A stretch of DNA of 42,759 nucleotides from Candidatus Gastranaerophilales bacterium (GCA_944326425.1 CALVDX010000017.1:1-42759); one strand, 5' to 3'; shown: positions 25,927 to 35,228, numbered from the stretch's first letter. A program made the numbers and translations. Notes: a model not told the origin generated them from the sequence alone.

Positions 25927-26976
25927 ATGTCGGAGATTGATGTCGTAACAATCGGAAGTGCTACAATGGACGTATTTGTGGAGAGTGATGAAGCCAATAT
26001 TGTTTCGGTCTGCTCAAAAAATAAGAGCTCTGATTTTATGAGTTATCCTTACGGAGCCAAAATTGATATGACCAGTTTTGCGACAAATATTGGCGGCGGC
26101 GGATTGAACACTGCTATGAATCTTGCCAATCTCGGACTTAAAACTTCCGCCATTTTTAAAGTCGGTAATGACATTTATTCTGCGGGTATTTTTGATGCTC
26201 TTAAAAAGACTAAGGTTGACTTGACCGGGGTTGTTCAAAACCCTGATGTATCTACAGGTTTTTCTATTATTCTTGTCAGTTTTCAGGGGGATAGAACGGT
26301 TCTTGCGCACCGCGGGGCAAATGCTCTTATAAATATTAACGATATTAATTTTGACCTGATAAAAAAAGCAAGGCTTCTCTATATTGCACCGCTGAACGGG
26401 GAGTCTAATAAAGTCCTTGAGCCGCTTGTTAAATTTGCACATGAACACGGTGTCAAGGTCTGTTTTAATGCCGGCACTACAAGTTTGAAAAAAGGTTTTG
26501 AAGAAATAAAAAAACTGTTGGAAGTTGCTAATATTGTTGTTATGAATAAAGAAGAAGCTTCTATGTGTAGCGGTATTATTGTAAGGCCAGATACAAAGAC
26601 AGAAAAATTTTCTCAGGAATTAATCCATCCGGATGTAAAAAAAATGCTTGAAAAACTAAAGGTTCAGGAATATCAGGTGATAGTAATTACTGACGGTTCA
26701 AAAGGCGCGTATGCTTTTGACGGTATGAAATATTACTATTGCCCGACGTATCCTTCTCCTGTTGTGTCAACGCTCGGTGCGGGAGACGCTTTTGCATCGA
26801 CTTTCTGTGCGGCTTTGGGCAGAACAAAATTAAATATTGGCAGAGCGCTGATGTATGCATCTGTTAATTCTGCAGCAGTTGTTTCTAAGTTCGGCGCAAC
26901 AGAAGGATTTTTGAATTTTGACCAAATAGAGGCAAAACTTGAGGCTTCGCCTGATTATACTTTTACTATTGTATAG
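25927..26976 (+). CDS. PfkB-family carbohydrate kinase (ribokinase-like)
   Basis: The protein has the ribokinase fold: an N-terminal VVTIGSATMDVFVE strand, the substrate-site GGGGLNTAMNLANLG motif (near residue 57), and near residue 280 TLGAGDAFASTF, the anion hole and catalytic Asp that take the 6- or 1-OH of a sugar for phosphate transfer from ATP. The length, 349 residues, is slightly above the usual 300-330. The phosphate acceptor (ribose, fructose, adenosine or other) cannot be read from sequence. AAGGAGGAAGT precedes the ATG. It is 128 bases from birA. Confidence 0.88.
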   Translation: MSEIDVVTIGSATMDVFVESDEANIVSVCSKNKSSDFMSYPYGAKIDMTSFATNIGGGGLNTAMNLANLGLKTSAIFKVGNDIYSAGIFDALKKTKVDLTGVVQNPDVSTGFSIILVSFQGDRTVLAHRGANALININDINFDLIKKARLLYIAPLNGESNKVLEPLVKFAHEHGVKVCFNAGTTSLKKGFEEIKKLLEVANIVVMNKEEASMCSGIIVRPDTKTEKFSQELIHPDVKKMLEKLKVQEYQVIVITDGSKGAYAFDGMKYYYCPTYPSPVVSTLGAGDAFASTFCAALGRTKLNIGRALMYASVNSAAVVSKFGATEGFLNFDQIEAKLEASPDYTFTIV

Positions 26977-27104
26977 CAGGGTTAATGGCACAAACCGGAT
27001 TTGGTAAATTTATCCGGTCGTATTACAGCAAAATAAATCACTCCGTAAAGGTTATAAGCCGTAGTATGTCGGTCGTTATTCCGGCAGGAATTAGTACATA
27101 AGTT
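26977..27104 (+). other. Spacer with hairpin between the PfkB gene and birA
   Basis: ACCGGAT (26994-27000) pairs perfectly with ATCCGGT (27012-27018) over an 11-base loop, without a T run. It could be a processing or attenuator element, or chance. No tRNA was seen. Confidence 0.35.
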
Positions 27105-27830
27105 ATGAATATAAAAAAAATTTATCTTGAAGAAGTCGATTCTACAAATTGCCATGCAAAAGAGCATTTGAACATAATTGATGACCGTTCTGTTGTATAT
27201 ACTTACAAGCAGACGGCGGGGCGCGGCAGATTTGACCGAAAATGGAAGTTTACGGGTGAAGATAACATATATGCCTCATTTGTTTTAAAACCCTCCAAAC
27301 ATATTTTGCCCTGCTATTCCAATCTTACCCAGTATTTGTCGGTAATTTTGACACGATTGATTGAAGAATACGAATTAACTCCTAAGATTAAATGGCCTAA
27401 TGATGTGTTAATAAACGGAAAGAAGGTTGCAGGTATTTTATCGGAGAGTACTGTTAGAGGAAACGAACTTTTCGGGATTGTTTTGGGAGTGGGTGTAAAT
27501 TTAAACGGTGGGGAAAATGTTTTTGAAGATATTGAAAAACCGGCGACATCAATAGCTTTGGAGTCGGGAAAAATCGTTGACAAGGATGAATTTTTAAAAA
27601 AACTTTATTCAAAATTTTTTTTGTATTATGATAAATTCTTAGATGAGGGTTTTCCGATGATAAGAGAAGAATACTTATCAAAATCTTCGTTTTTGAACAA
27701 AACTATCAAAGTTTCGGGAATTGGTCATGTAACAGAAGGACAGGCAATTGATGTTACAAATGAGGGGGCTCTCGTTTTAAGAGATAGTAACGAACAAATT
27801 ATAACACTATGGATAGGAGACATTTTATGA
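27105..27830 (+). CDS. birA: Biotin--protein ligase (BirA catalytic form, no DNA-binding domain)
   Basis: BirA makes biotinyl-AMP and attaches biotin to a lysine of the target domain. The 241-residue protein contains the adenylate-binding QTAGRGRFDRKW loop (near residue 36-47), KWPNDVLINGKKVAGIL and the GVGVNLN stretch, followed by the small C-terminal beta domain. The N-terminal winged helix of E. coli BirA, which represses bio genes, is absent. The stop overlaps the next start (ATGA), so it is translationally coupled to oadG; its likely substrate is the adjacent OadA biotin domain. The ribosome binding site is weak. Confidence 0.95.
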   Translation: MNIKKIYLEEVDSTNCHAKEHLNIIDDRSVVYTYKQTAGRGRFDRKWKFTGEDNIYASFVLKPSKHILPCYSNLTQYLSVILTRLIEEYELTPKIKWPNDVLINGKKVAGILSESTVRGNELFGIVLGVGVNLNGGENVFEDIEKPATSIALESGKIVDKDEFLKKLYSKFFLYYDKFLDEGFPMIREEYLSKSSFLNKTIKVSGIGHVTEGQAIDVTNEGALVLRDSNEQIITLWIGDIL

Positions 27831-28090
27831 GTGAATTACTGTGCGGATTATGTGAAACATTTACAACAAATATTGCTGATGCCTTGAATTTAATGGTTAT
27901 TGGTATGGGCACAGTATTGATTTTTTTATGCATTATGATTGTTGTAATGCATTTGATGTCTAAATCGGTAATGGTTTTAAACCGTTATTTCCCGGAGGAG
28001 ATTCCGGCCGCTGTAAAAAAGATTTCTAAAAAAATAACTGATGATGCAGATGTTGCGGTTGCAGTGCTTTCAGCAATGCTTAAAAAGTAA
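27827..28090 (+). CDS. oadG: Oxaloacetate decarboxylase gamma subunit (OadG family)
   Basis: OadG is a small single-pass protein that holds the alpha subunit on the membrane-embedded beta subunit. The 87-residue protein has one membrane segment (about residues 17-42, ALNLMVIGMGTVLIFLCIMIVVM) and a charged C-terminal part. I chose the ATG at 27827, which follows TAGGAGACA and overlaps the birA stop. Such short OadG proteins are poorly conserved; the call rests on the membrane helix plus its position before oadA. Confidence 0.85.
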   Translation: MSELLCGLCETFTTNIADALNLMVIGMGTVLIFLCIMIVVMHLMSKSVMVLNRYFPEEIPAAVKKISKKITDDADVAVAVLSAMLKK

Positions 28091-28119
28091 TTATTACAAA
28101 ATAAGAGAGGATATATAAA

Positions 28120-29910
28120 ATGACAAAACAGATTAAGGTTATGGATACGTCTTTTCGTGACGGATTTCAGTCGGTATACGGAGCAAGAGTATTTGTTGAC
28201 GACTTTTTACCGGCGCTTAAGTCCGCTGTAGACGCCGGTATTAAACATTTTGAAGTTGCAGGCGGTGCAAGATTTCAGTCACCGATTTTTTACTGCAATG
28301 AAAACGCATTTGATACAATGGATAAAATAAGAGCAGCAGTGGGACCTGATATTAATCTTCAATCTCTTGCGAGGGGGGTTAATGTTGTCGGGCTTGATTC
28401 ACAGCCGCGTGATATGATTAATCTTCATGCTAAAATGTTTAAAAAACACGGTGTAACAACTATAAGAAACTTTGACGCATTAAACGACGTAAATAACCTT
28501 ATTTATTCCGGACAGTGTATTGTTGATAACGGGTTAAATCATGAAGTTACAATAACTATGATGGAACTTCCTATCGGATGTACCGGAGCGCACGACCCTG
28601 ATTTTTATGAAAGGGTTTTACGTTCAATCCTTGATGCAGGTATTCCGTTTACTTCGCTTGCTTTTAAAGATGCTTCGGGAACGTCTGCTCCTAGAAAGGT
28701 TTATGAAACAATCAGACGAACAAGAGAAATTTTGGGTGCGGATGCTCATATAAGATTCCATTCGCATGAAACAGCAGGAACAGGACTTGCTGCGTATCTT
28801 GCAGCATTAGAAGGCGGTGCGGACGGTATTGACCTTGCGATGAAACCTGTATCAGGCGGAACCGCGCAGCCGGATATAGTTTCTATGTGGCATGCTTTAA
28901 AAGGTACAGAGTATGATTTGGGTATAGATATCAAGAAAATCTTGGAAACAGAAGAAATCTTCAAAGAATGTATGAAAGATTACTTCATGCCGCCTGAAGC
29001 ATTGGCTGTTAATCCTATGATTATCCAATCCCCGTTGCCGGGCGGAGCGCTCACTGCAAATACCCAGATGCTCAGGGACAACGGTATTATGGACAAATAT
29101 CCGCAGATTGTTGCGGCAATGGAAGAAGTTGTTGAAAAGGGCGGTTTTGGAACATCGGTTACACCTGTGTCGCAGTTCTATTTCCAACAAGCATTTAATA
29201 ATGTGATGTTCGGTTCGTGGAAGAAAATTGCCGAAGGTTACGGGAAAATGGTTCTCGGCTACTTTGGTAAAACTCCTTGCGAGCCGGATGCGGAAGTTGT
29301 TAAAATTGCCTCGGAGCAATTGGGTTTAGCACCGACTACTGAAAAAGTTGTTGATATTAACGACAGAGATCCGGAAAAGGGGATTGAGGCGGCAAAGAAA
29401 ATGCTTGCTGATGCAGGACTGGAACAAACAGAAGAAAATATCTTTATTGCAGGTGCCTGCAAAGAAAAAGGTATTATGTTCCTTCAAGGTAAAGGACAGA
29501 TTGGTGTCCGCAAAAATTGCCCTCAGGCAGAATGCGCGCCGGTTTCTAAATCAGGTTCTGAATATACGGTTTCTGTTAATGGTAAAAAGTATTCTATTAA
29601 ACTTGAAGGCGACGGCAAAGCTATGGTTAACGGTAAGGAGTATTCTGTTAACGTAAAAGAAGGTATTGAATCTGCTGCATCATTTTCAAGCGGTGAAGGT
29701 ACACCGGTTAATGCCGCACTCCCCGGTGTTATATTAAGAACCTGTGTAAGTGAAGGGGATGAAATTTCGGAAGGTGACGTAATCCTTGTTCTTGAAGCTA
29801 TGAAGATGGAAACAGAAGTTAAATCACCCGTTTCAGGTGTTGTAAAATCAATAGAAGTTGAACAGGGTGATAAGGTAATAACCGGTCAATTATTGGCGAC
29901 AGTAGGTTAG
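28120..29910 (+). CDS. oadA: Oxaloacetate decarboxylase alpha subunit, biotin-dependent
   Basis: OadA takes the carboxyl group from oxaloacetate onto biotin, leaving pyruvate; OadB then releases CO2 and moves Na+. The 596-residue protein has a carboxyltransferase TIM barrel starting MDTSFRDGFQS, with the metal-binding HSHETAG motif and FKDASG, followed by the PYC_OADA helix region (about 300-470) and a C-terminal biotinyl domain with EAMKMET (Lys562, 34 residues from the end). The DTSFRDGFQS wording is that of the epsilonproteobacterial and some anaerobe alpha subunits rather than the usual DTTLRDAHQS. Carboxyltransferase subunits of pyruvate carboxylase are close relatives; the OadB and OadG neighbours decide for decarboxylase. 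Confidence 0.92.
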   Translation: MTKQIKVMDTSFRDGFQSVYGARVFVDDFLPALKSAVDAGIKHFEVAGGARFQSPIFYCNENAFDTMDKIRAAVGPDINLQSLARGVNVVGLDSQPRDMINLHAKMFKKHGVTTIRNFDALNDVNNLIYSGQCIVDNGLNHEVTITMMELPIGCTGAHDPDFYERVLRSILDAGIPFTSLAFKDASGTSAPRKVYETIRRTREILGADAHIRFHSHETAGTGLAAYLAALEGGADGIDLAMKPVSGGTAQPDIVSMWHALKGTEYDLGIDIKKILETEEIFKECMKDYFMPPEALAVNPMIIQSPLPGGALTANTQMLRDNGIMDKYPQIVAAMEEVVEKGGFGTSVTPVSQFYFQQAFNNVMFGSWKKIAEGYGKMVLGYFGKTPCEPDAEVVKIASEQLGLAPTTEKVVDINDRDPEKGIEAAKKMLADAGLEQTEENIFIAGACKEKGIMFLQGKGQIGVRKNCPQAECAPVSKSGSEYTVSVNGKKYSIKLEGDGKAMVNGKEYSVNVKEGIESAASFSSGEGTPVNAALPGVILRTCVSEGDEISEGDVILVLEAMKMETEVKSPVSGVVKSIEVEQGDKVITGQLLATVG

Positions 29911-29925
29911 GAAAGGGAAAGAAAA

Positions 29926-31101
29926 ATGGATTTGTTAGAAGGATTTAAAAGTCTTTGGCATTCAACAGGTATAGCGAATTTTGTTCTTGCTCCTGACCCT
30001 AATATTACTTCTGCGGCAGAGCAGTTTATGCACCAGTACGGACAGATTATTATGATATTTGTCTGCCTGTTCCTGTTATGGCTTGGTATTAAAAAACAAT
30101 TTGAGCCGCTGCTCCTTGTGCCTATTGCGTTTGGCGGTTTGCTGTCAAATATTCCGGTATGTGATATGGCGGGGCCTCACGGTTTCTTAGGGATTGTTTA
30201 TGAGGCAGGTATTCATAAAGGACTTTTTCCGCTGATTATATTTATGGGGGTAGGGGCAATGACAGACTTCGGACCGTTGATTGCCAACCCTAAAACTGCA
30301 CTTCTCGGCGGTGCTGCACAGTTTGGTATCTTTGGCGCTCTGCTTTTAGCATTGTGTTTCTTCGGGTTTACACTTCCGCAGTCAGGAGCTATCGGTATTA
30401 TTGGCGGGGCGGATGGACCGACTTCGATATTTGTTACGTCTAAGCTTGCACCGGAACTACTGGGTGCAATTGCTGTTGCGGCATATTCCTACATGGCTCT
30501 TGTTCCTGTTATTCAGCCGCCTATCATGAAAATGCTTACCACAGATGCTGAAAGAAAAATACAAATGACCCAGTTAAGGGAAGTATCAAAGCGTGAAAAA
30601 ATTGTTTTTCCGCTTGCGGTACTTCTTCTGTGTGTTATTTTCTTGCCTGATGCCTGTCCGCTTGTCGGTGCGTTAACCTTCGGCAACCTCTGCAAAGAAT
30701 GTGGTGTTGTTGAAAGACTTTCTGATACAATGCAGAACGCTTTAATCAATATTGTAACTATTTTCTTAGGGCTTTCCGTGGGCTCAAAGCTTTCAGCCGA
30801 ACAGTTTTTAACAGTTCAAACACTGTTTATCCTGTTCCTTGGTATTATGGCATTCTCGCTTGCAACTGCCGGCGGGGTTATTATGGCAAAGGTTATGAAT
30901 CTTTTTTCAAAGGAAAAAATCAACCCGCTTATTGGCTCAGCAGGGGTTTCTGCTGTACCTATGGCTGCAAGGGTGTCTAATAAAGTCGGCTTAGAGTATA
31001 ACAGCCAGAATTATCTCTTGATGCACGCAATGGGGCCGAATGTTGCCGGTGTAATCGGTTCTGCGGTTGCTGCAGGTGTTTTGCTTGCGCTTTGTAAGTA
31101 A
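29926..31101 (+). CDS. oadB: Oxaloacetate decarboxylase beta subunit (Na+-transporting)
   Basis: OadB decarboxylates carboxybiotin and moves Na+ outward. The 391-residue protein has about nine to eleven membrane segments. It contains the [15 protein letters not shown] stretch with the conserved Asp needed for Na+ and the [10 protein letters not shown] stretch of the family (near residue 165). A further conserved region near the C-terminus is [15 protein letters not shown]. It is the last gene of birA-oadG-oadA-oadB and ends before a strong hairpin. Confidence 0.95.
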   Translation: MDLLEGFKSLWHSTGIANFVLAPDPNITSAAEQFMHQYGQIIMIFVCLFLLWLGIKKQFEPLLLVPIAFGGLLSNIPVCDMAGPHGFLGIVYEAGIHKGLFPLIIFMGVGAMTDFGPLIANPKTALLGGAAQFGIFGALLLALCFFGFTLPQSGAIGIIGGADGPTSIFVTSKLAPELLGAIAVAAYSYMALVPVIQPPIMKMLTTDAERKIQMTQLREVSKREKIVFPLAVLLLCVIFLPDACPLVGALTFGNLCKECGVVERLSDTMQNALINIVTIFLGLSVGSKLSAEQFLTVQTLFILFLGIMAFSLATAGGVIMAKVMNLFSKEKINPLIGSAGVSAVPMAARVSNKVGLEYNSQNYLLMHAMGPNVAGVIGSAVAAGVLLALCK

Positions 31102-31127
31102 GTTTTTATCAGTGTTTAATAATATAT

Positions 31128-31156
31128 AGCGGCGGATTTTATCCGCCGCTTTGTTT
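31128..31156 (+). terminator. Terminator of the oad operon, possibly bidirectional
   Basis: AGCGGCGGAT (31128-31137) pairs with ATCCGCCGCT (31141-31150) over a short loop and is followed by TTGTTT. It may also end the convergent rbr transcript, which has no other hairpin. Confidence 0.75.
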
Positions 31157-31204
31157 GAGTATCCGAGGAGAAAGGATAGTCATTAGAATATTATAAGTTT
31201 ATTA

Positions 31205-31753
31205 TTAGTAATTTTCTGCCTTTACAAAGAAGTAAGCTTTCGGGTGTTTGCATACAGGGCAGAGTTCAGGTGCGTTTTCCCCTTCAAAAACGTGTCCGCA
31301 GTTTGCGCACTCCCATCTTACTTTTTCGGGCTGCTTGTCAAATACTTTTCCTGTTTTAACATTTTCTAAAAGTTTTCTGTACCTGTCCTCGTGCTCTTTT
31401 TCAATCTTTGCTACAAGTTCAAACAGTACTGCAATTCTTGTAAAACCTTCTTCCCTTGCTTCCTTTGCAAATCTTGCATACATATCTGTCCATTCATAAT
31501 TTTCACCGTTTGCAGCGTCCTCAAGGTTAATGAGAGTTTCAGGAACAGAATCGCCATGGAGGAGCTTGAACCAGATTTTTGCGTGTTCTTTTTCGTTGTT
31601 TGCGGTTTCTTCAAATAATTTGCTTATTTGCACATAACCCTCTTTTTTGGCCTGTGATGCATAATAAGTATATTTGTTTCTAGCCTGCGATTCGCCGGCA
31701 AATGCTTCCATCAGGTTTTTCTCAGTTTTTGTTCCTTTTAAGTTTTCGTTCAT
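31205..31753 (-). CDS. rbr: Rubrerythrin
   Basis: Rubrerythrin reduces hydrogen peroxide in anaerobes using a di-iron site and a rubredoxin iron. The 182-residue protein has a four-helix ferritin-like domain with the two ExxH motifs (NEKEH near residue 53, EKEH near 116) and the early Glu of [11 protein letters not shown], and a C-terminal rubredoxin-like domain with CANCG and CPVC (Cys 148/151 and 164/167 by position). It lies 22 bases after perR on the same strand. GGAAAGGAAC precedes the ATG. Confidence 0.97.
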   Translation of the reverse strand: MNENLKGTKTEKNLMEAFAGESQARNKYTYYASQAKKEGYVQISKLFEETANNEKEHAKIWFKLLHGDSVPETLINLEDAANGENYEWTDMYARFAKEAREEGFTRIAVLFELVAKIEKEHEDRYRKLLENVKTGKVFDKQPEKVRWECANCGHVFEGENAPELCPVCKHPKAYFFVKAENY

Positions 31754-31775
31754 AATTAATGTTCCTTTCCATACT

Positions 31776-32156
31776 TTAGTCTAAATTCTTTTTTCTGCAT
31801 TCTTTGCAAATCCCTTTGAAAATAATATCGTGATTTGTGATTATAAATTCATCTTTTTGTTTTATTTCCGGAATTTTAACATCTTCTTTTTCAATATCAT
31901 AAATTTTTTTGCATCTGTTGCATATAAAATGGTAATGTTCATGTGTATTATGGTCAAAATGTGCAGATGTATCTAGTCCGTCAATTTTCTTTATTATTCC
32001 GCTTGCGGCAAGCTGGTTTAAATTTCTGTACAAAGTTCCTTTGCTGATAGTTTTATCTTTTGAGTGTACTTTCTCGTATAACTGCTCAGCTGAAGGATGT
32101 ACGGTGTATTCTCTTAATGTATCTAAAATTGTTTCCCTTTGTTTTGAATAATTCAT
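31776..32156 (-). CDS. perR: Peroxide-responsive Fur-family regulator
   Basis: PerR represses peroxide-stress genes until its iron-coordinating histidines are oxidised. The 126-residue protein has an N-terminal winged helix with [19 protein letters not shown] (recognition helix), a His-rich metal site ([14 protein letters not shown]) and two CxxC pairs, CNRC and CKEC, that hold structural Zn. The pairing with rubrerythrin supports PerR over Fur or Zur. I chose the ATG at 32156; an in-frame TTG 12 bases upstream is possible. The predicted operator overlaps its own transcription start, so autoregulation is likely. Confidence 0.88.
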   Translation of the reverse strand: MNYSKQRETILDTLREYTVHPSAEQLYEKVHSKDKTISKGTLYRNLNQLAASGIIKKIDGLDTSAHFDHNTHEHYHFICNRCKKIYDIEKEDVKIPEIKQKDEFIITNHDIIFKGICKECRKKNLD

Positions 32157-32170
32157 ACTTTTAACCAAAA

Positions 32171-32187
32171 TTAGTAATAATTCCTAA
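32171..32187 (-). promoter_or_regulatory. PerR/Fur-type operator
   Basis: The 17-base near-palindrome TTAGGAAT-T-ATTACTAA (minus strand) resembles a Per box, with 7 of 8 mirrored positions pairing. It covers the expected start of the perR-rbr transcript. Confidence 0.6.
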
Positions 32188-32192
32188 TTTTT

Positions 32193-32220
32193 ATTTTAAC
32201 TTATTCCGGAATTTTGTCAA
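32193..32220 (-). promoter_or_regulatory. Promoter of perR-rbr
   Basis: TTGACA (32220-32215) and TAAAAT (32198-32193) are spaced by 16 bases, directly upstream of the palindrome. Confidence 0.65.
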
Positions 32221-32228
32221 GTGGGGTA

Positions 32229-32336
32229 GGGGTAAATGTATTTTTAGATTGATGGAGAGCTTACCGGCTAGACGTGTTAGGCGGGGTAAATGTATTTTCG
32301 GATTGATAGAGAAACTACCGGCTTGACGTATTGGGG
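32229..32336. repeat. Two-copy 54-base tandem repeat
   Basis: Copies begin GGGGTAAATGTATTTT at 32229 and 32283 and match at roughly 80% of positions over 54 bases. A 73-codon minus-strand frame across it is repeat-driven and is not called as a gene. Its base composition is richer in G than the surrounding spacer. Confidence 0.75.
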
Positions 32337-32362
32337 AAGAGTCAATGGTTCTGCTGTCTCTG

Positions 32363-32420
32363 CTCCCCTCATCCACGCGGTAATTTACCACCGTGCACCT
32401 TCTCCCCATCAAGGAAAAGG
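32363..32420. repeat. C-rich intergenic element, related to 2111-2146
   Basis: A CCCCTCATCC start, a small GGTAATTTACC palindrome and a CTTCTCCCC...AAGG end recall the CCCCTCACCC element near 2111. It lies in the same spacer as the 54-base tandem repeat. Assignment to one family is tentative. Confidence 0.4.
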
Positions 32421-32502
32421 TAAATATTCTATTATATATTTTACCCCTTCCCCCCCCTAATTATTAATAAATCATTAATTAATTATGTTTCTTCAAGGTT
32501 TG

Positions 32503-32511
32503 TGTTATGAT
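32503..32511 (+). promoter_or_regulatory. Extended -10 promoter of secA
   Basis: TGTTATGAT fits an extended -10 (TGn-TATGAT), about 22 bases before the secA start. The -35 region is weak. Confidence 0.4.
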
Positions 32512-32533
32512 GTTTTTAATATGAGGAGTACAC

Positions 32534-35170
32534 ATGATTGGATTTTTATTAAAGTTACTTGGGGATCCCAATGAAAAGAAGATAAAACACATGATGGGCG
32601 TGGTTGAACGTATTAACGCGCTTGAACCGGAGTTTGAAAAACTGACGGATGATGAACTGCGTGCTAAAACAGATGAGTTTAAGGCTATTCTTGCAAAACG
32701 CCCGACATCTGATAACGAAAAGGCCGACAGAATTCTTGAAAAAGAGGCACTTGATGCGATTTTGCCGGAGGCTTTTGCTACGGTGAGAGAGGCAGGAAAA
32801 CGTGTTCTTAATATGCGTCACTTTGATGTACAGCTAATCGGCGGGTATTTTCTCCACAACGCTCATATTGCCGAAATGAGAACAGGTGAAGGTAAAACCC
32901 TTGTAGCAACTCTTCCTGCGTACTTAAATGCGCTTACCGGTAAAGGTGTTCATGTTATTACTGTTAATGATTACCTTGCAAAACGTGACAGCGAGTGGAT
33001 GGGTAAAATTTATAAGTTTCTGGGACTTTCAGTCGGTGTAATTCTATCCAATCAGCATTCTCCGACAGAGTTTGAGGACAAGCGTGCTGCTTATGCCTGT
33101 GATATTACTTATGGTACAAACAATGAATTCGGGTTTGACTACCTTCGTGATAATATGGCGGCAAGTGAAGATATGTTAGTTCAAAGACCTTACAATTATG
33201 CAATCATTGATGAAGTTGACAGTATTTTAATAGATGAGGCGCGTACTCCGTTAATTATAAGCGGACGCGTTGAGCAGTCGGCTGATACATATACTCTGAT
33301 GGCAAAAGTTGCTCCGCAGTTGACCAAAGATGTTGACTATGAAGTTGATGAAAAAAATAAGAATGTAATCTTAACAGAGGACGGTATTGATAAGGCGCAG
33401 GAATTAATCGGCTGTAAAGACTTATTTGATATTAATACCCAGTATGCACACAATTTATTGCAAGCCCTAAAGGCCAAAGAATTATTTATAAAAGATACCG
33501 ATTACGTTGTTAAAGATAATCAGATAGTGATAGTTGATGAATTTACCGGCCGTTTAATGCAGGGCAGGCGCTGGTCTGACGGGTTGCACCAGGCAATCGA
33601 GGCTAAAGAAGGGGTTGAAATTCAGGACGAGACCCAAACTCTTGCAAGTATAACCTTCCAAAACCTTTTCAGGTTATACCCGAAACTCTCCGGAATGACC
33701 GGCACTGCAATGACGGAAGAAGCGGAATTCGGGAAAATTTATAACCTTGAAGTTACTTCAATCCCTACAAACAAACCTGATATCAGAATTAATTATCCTG
33801 ATGTTATTTTTAAAACAGAGGTTGTTAAATATAACAAAGTTGTTGACGATATTATAAAACAGCACGAACTCGGACGTCCGGTTCTTGTCGGGACAATCAG
33901 TATTGAAAAATCGGAATATCTTTCATCACTGTTGAAAAAACGCGGAATTAAACATAATGTTTTAAACGCCAAACAGCATGAACGCGAGGCATATATCATT
34001 GCACAGGCAGGACGTTACGGTGCTGTTACTATTGCAACAAATATGGCAGGCCGCGGTACAGATATTCTTCTTGGCGGTAATGCGGAGTACCTTGCGAAAG
34101 AAAAACTTGAATCAATGAAGGTATCGCCGGACAATCCTGATTATGAAAATATCAAGCAAAAAGTTTTTGAAGAAACCAAAAAAATTACAGAAGAAGAACA
34201 TAAGAAGGTTGTTGAGGCCGGCGGACTTCATGTAATAGGTACGGAACGCCATGAATCCCGCCGTATTGATAACCAGTTAAGAGGTCGTGCGGCACGCCAG
34301 GGTGACCCGGGTTCTACAAGATTCTTCTTATCCTTGCAGGATAACCTGATGAGAATTTTCGGCGGTGATAAAATGACTGCAATTATGAATATGATGAATG
34401 CCGACGAGGATATGGAAATCGAATCGGCTATTATTACCCGTCAAATTCAGGCTGCGCAAAAGAAAGTTGAAACATATCACTTTGATATTAGAAAAAGCGT
34501 TCTCGAGTACGATGATGTTATGAATATTCAGAGAGAAAAATTTTACGCTCAGCGCCGGAAAGTGCTTAAAGGTAAAGGTTTAAGGGAAGATATTAAATAC
34601 ATGATTGAACGCGAAATAGACCGCCTTTTAAAATCATATATCACTCCTGAAATGAGTCCGGAAGAGTATGTTAAAGAGGATATTGAAACACTTGTAAAAG
34701 AGCTTCATTCAACAATACCACAACTTTCTTATATAGAATTTGATGATATAAAAAATTATAAATATCAACGGATTTATGACAACTTAAGAGATGCGGCGCT
34801 CAAAGCGTATGACGACCACGAAGAAGAAATTATTAATTTCTATAATGATATTATGAAACAATATAATCCGGACGGATATGTTGAACAGGTGCCGTTCAGC
34901 GATGATAACCTTGTACGTTCACTGGAGCGCGATATACTCCTTAGAGTTGTTGATAACCGCTGGATTGACCACCTTCATAATATTGATATGTTAAGAGAAG
35001 GAATCGGATTAAGAGCCTACGGGCAAAAAGATCCGCTTATTGAGTACAAAAAAGAGGCCTATGATTTGTTTAACAACATGATGCATGAGATCCAAAGTAA
35101 TACGGTTAAACACCTGTTTAGAGCTAAGTTTGGTATTCAGTTTGTTGACGGAACAGAGCAGACCGTGTAA
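32534..35170 (+). CDS. secA: Protein translocase ATPase SecA
   Basis: SecA drives preproteins through SecYEG using ATP. The 878-residue protein has the Walker A MRTGEGKT (115-122), the DEVD box (226-229), the preprotein cross-linking domain, the second ATPase domain (TNMAGRGTDI) and the HER-rich GTERHESRRIDNQLRGRAARQGDPG motif, followed by helical wing and scaffold domains. The C-terminal Cys-rich zinc tail that binds SecB is absent, as in cyanobacteria. The N-terminus contains GDPNEKK, recalling cyanobacterial SecA. RBS GAGGAGT. Confidence 0.98.
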   Translation: MIGFLLKLLGDPNEKKIKHMMGVVERINALEPEFEKLTDDELRAKTDEFKAILAKRPTSDNEKADRILEKEALDAILPEAFATVREAGKRVLNMRHFDVQLIGGYFLHNAHIAEMRTGEGKTLVATLPAYLNALTGKGVHVITVNDYLAKRDSEWMGKIYKFLGLSVGVILSNQHSPTEFEDKRAAYACDITYGTNNEFGFDYLRDNMAASEDMLVQRPYNYAIIDEVDSILIDEARTPLIISGRVEQSADTYTLMAKVAPQLTKDVDYEVDEKNKNVILTEDGIDKAQELIGCKDLFDINTQYAHNLLQALKAKELFIKDTDYVVKDNQIVIVDEFTGRLMQGRRWSDGLHQAIEAKEGVEIQDETQTLASITFQNLFRLYPKLSGMTGTAMTEEAEFGKIYNLEVTSIPTNKPDIRINYPDVIFKTEVVKYNKVVDDIIKQHELGRPVLVGTISIEKSEYLSSLLKKRGIKHNVLNAKQHEREAYIIAQAGRYGAVTIATNMAGRGTDILLGGNAEYLAKEKLESMKVSPDNPDYENIKQKVFEETKKITEEEHKKVVEAGGLHVIGTERHESRRIDNQLRGRAARQGDPGSTRFFLSLQDNLMRIFGGDKMTAIMNMMNADEDMEIESAIITRQIQAAQKKVETYHFDIRKSVLEYDDVMNIQREKFYAQRRKVLKGKGLREDIKYMIEREIDRLLKSYITPEMSPEEYVKEDIETLVKELHSTIPQLSYIEFDDIKNYKYQRIYDNLRDAALKAYDDHEEEIINFYNDIMKQYNPDGYVEQVPFSDDNLVRSLERDILLRVVDNRWIDHLHNIDMLREGIGLRAYGQKDPLIEYKKEAYDLFNNMMHEIQSNTVKHLFRAKFGIQFVDGTEQTV

Positions 35171-35228
35171 ATGTTCGGAAATAAACAATACAGGGCAAAA
35201 TACGGGCAGCAGCTTATAGGGTAGCATA

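Noticed and set aside
26994-27018. Terminator after the PfkB-family kinase gene
   Set aside because: The hairpin is perfect, but no T run follows, so it is noted only as a hairpin.
32191-32412. 73-codon minus-strand frame
   Set aside because: It lies over the 54-base tandem repeat and the perR promoter; the protein repeat merely mirrors the DNA repeat.
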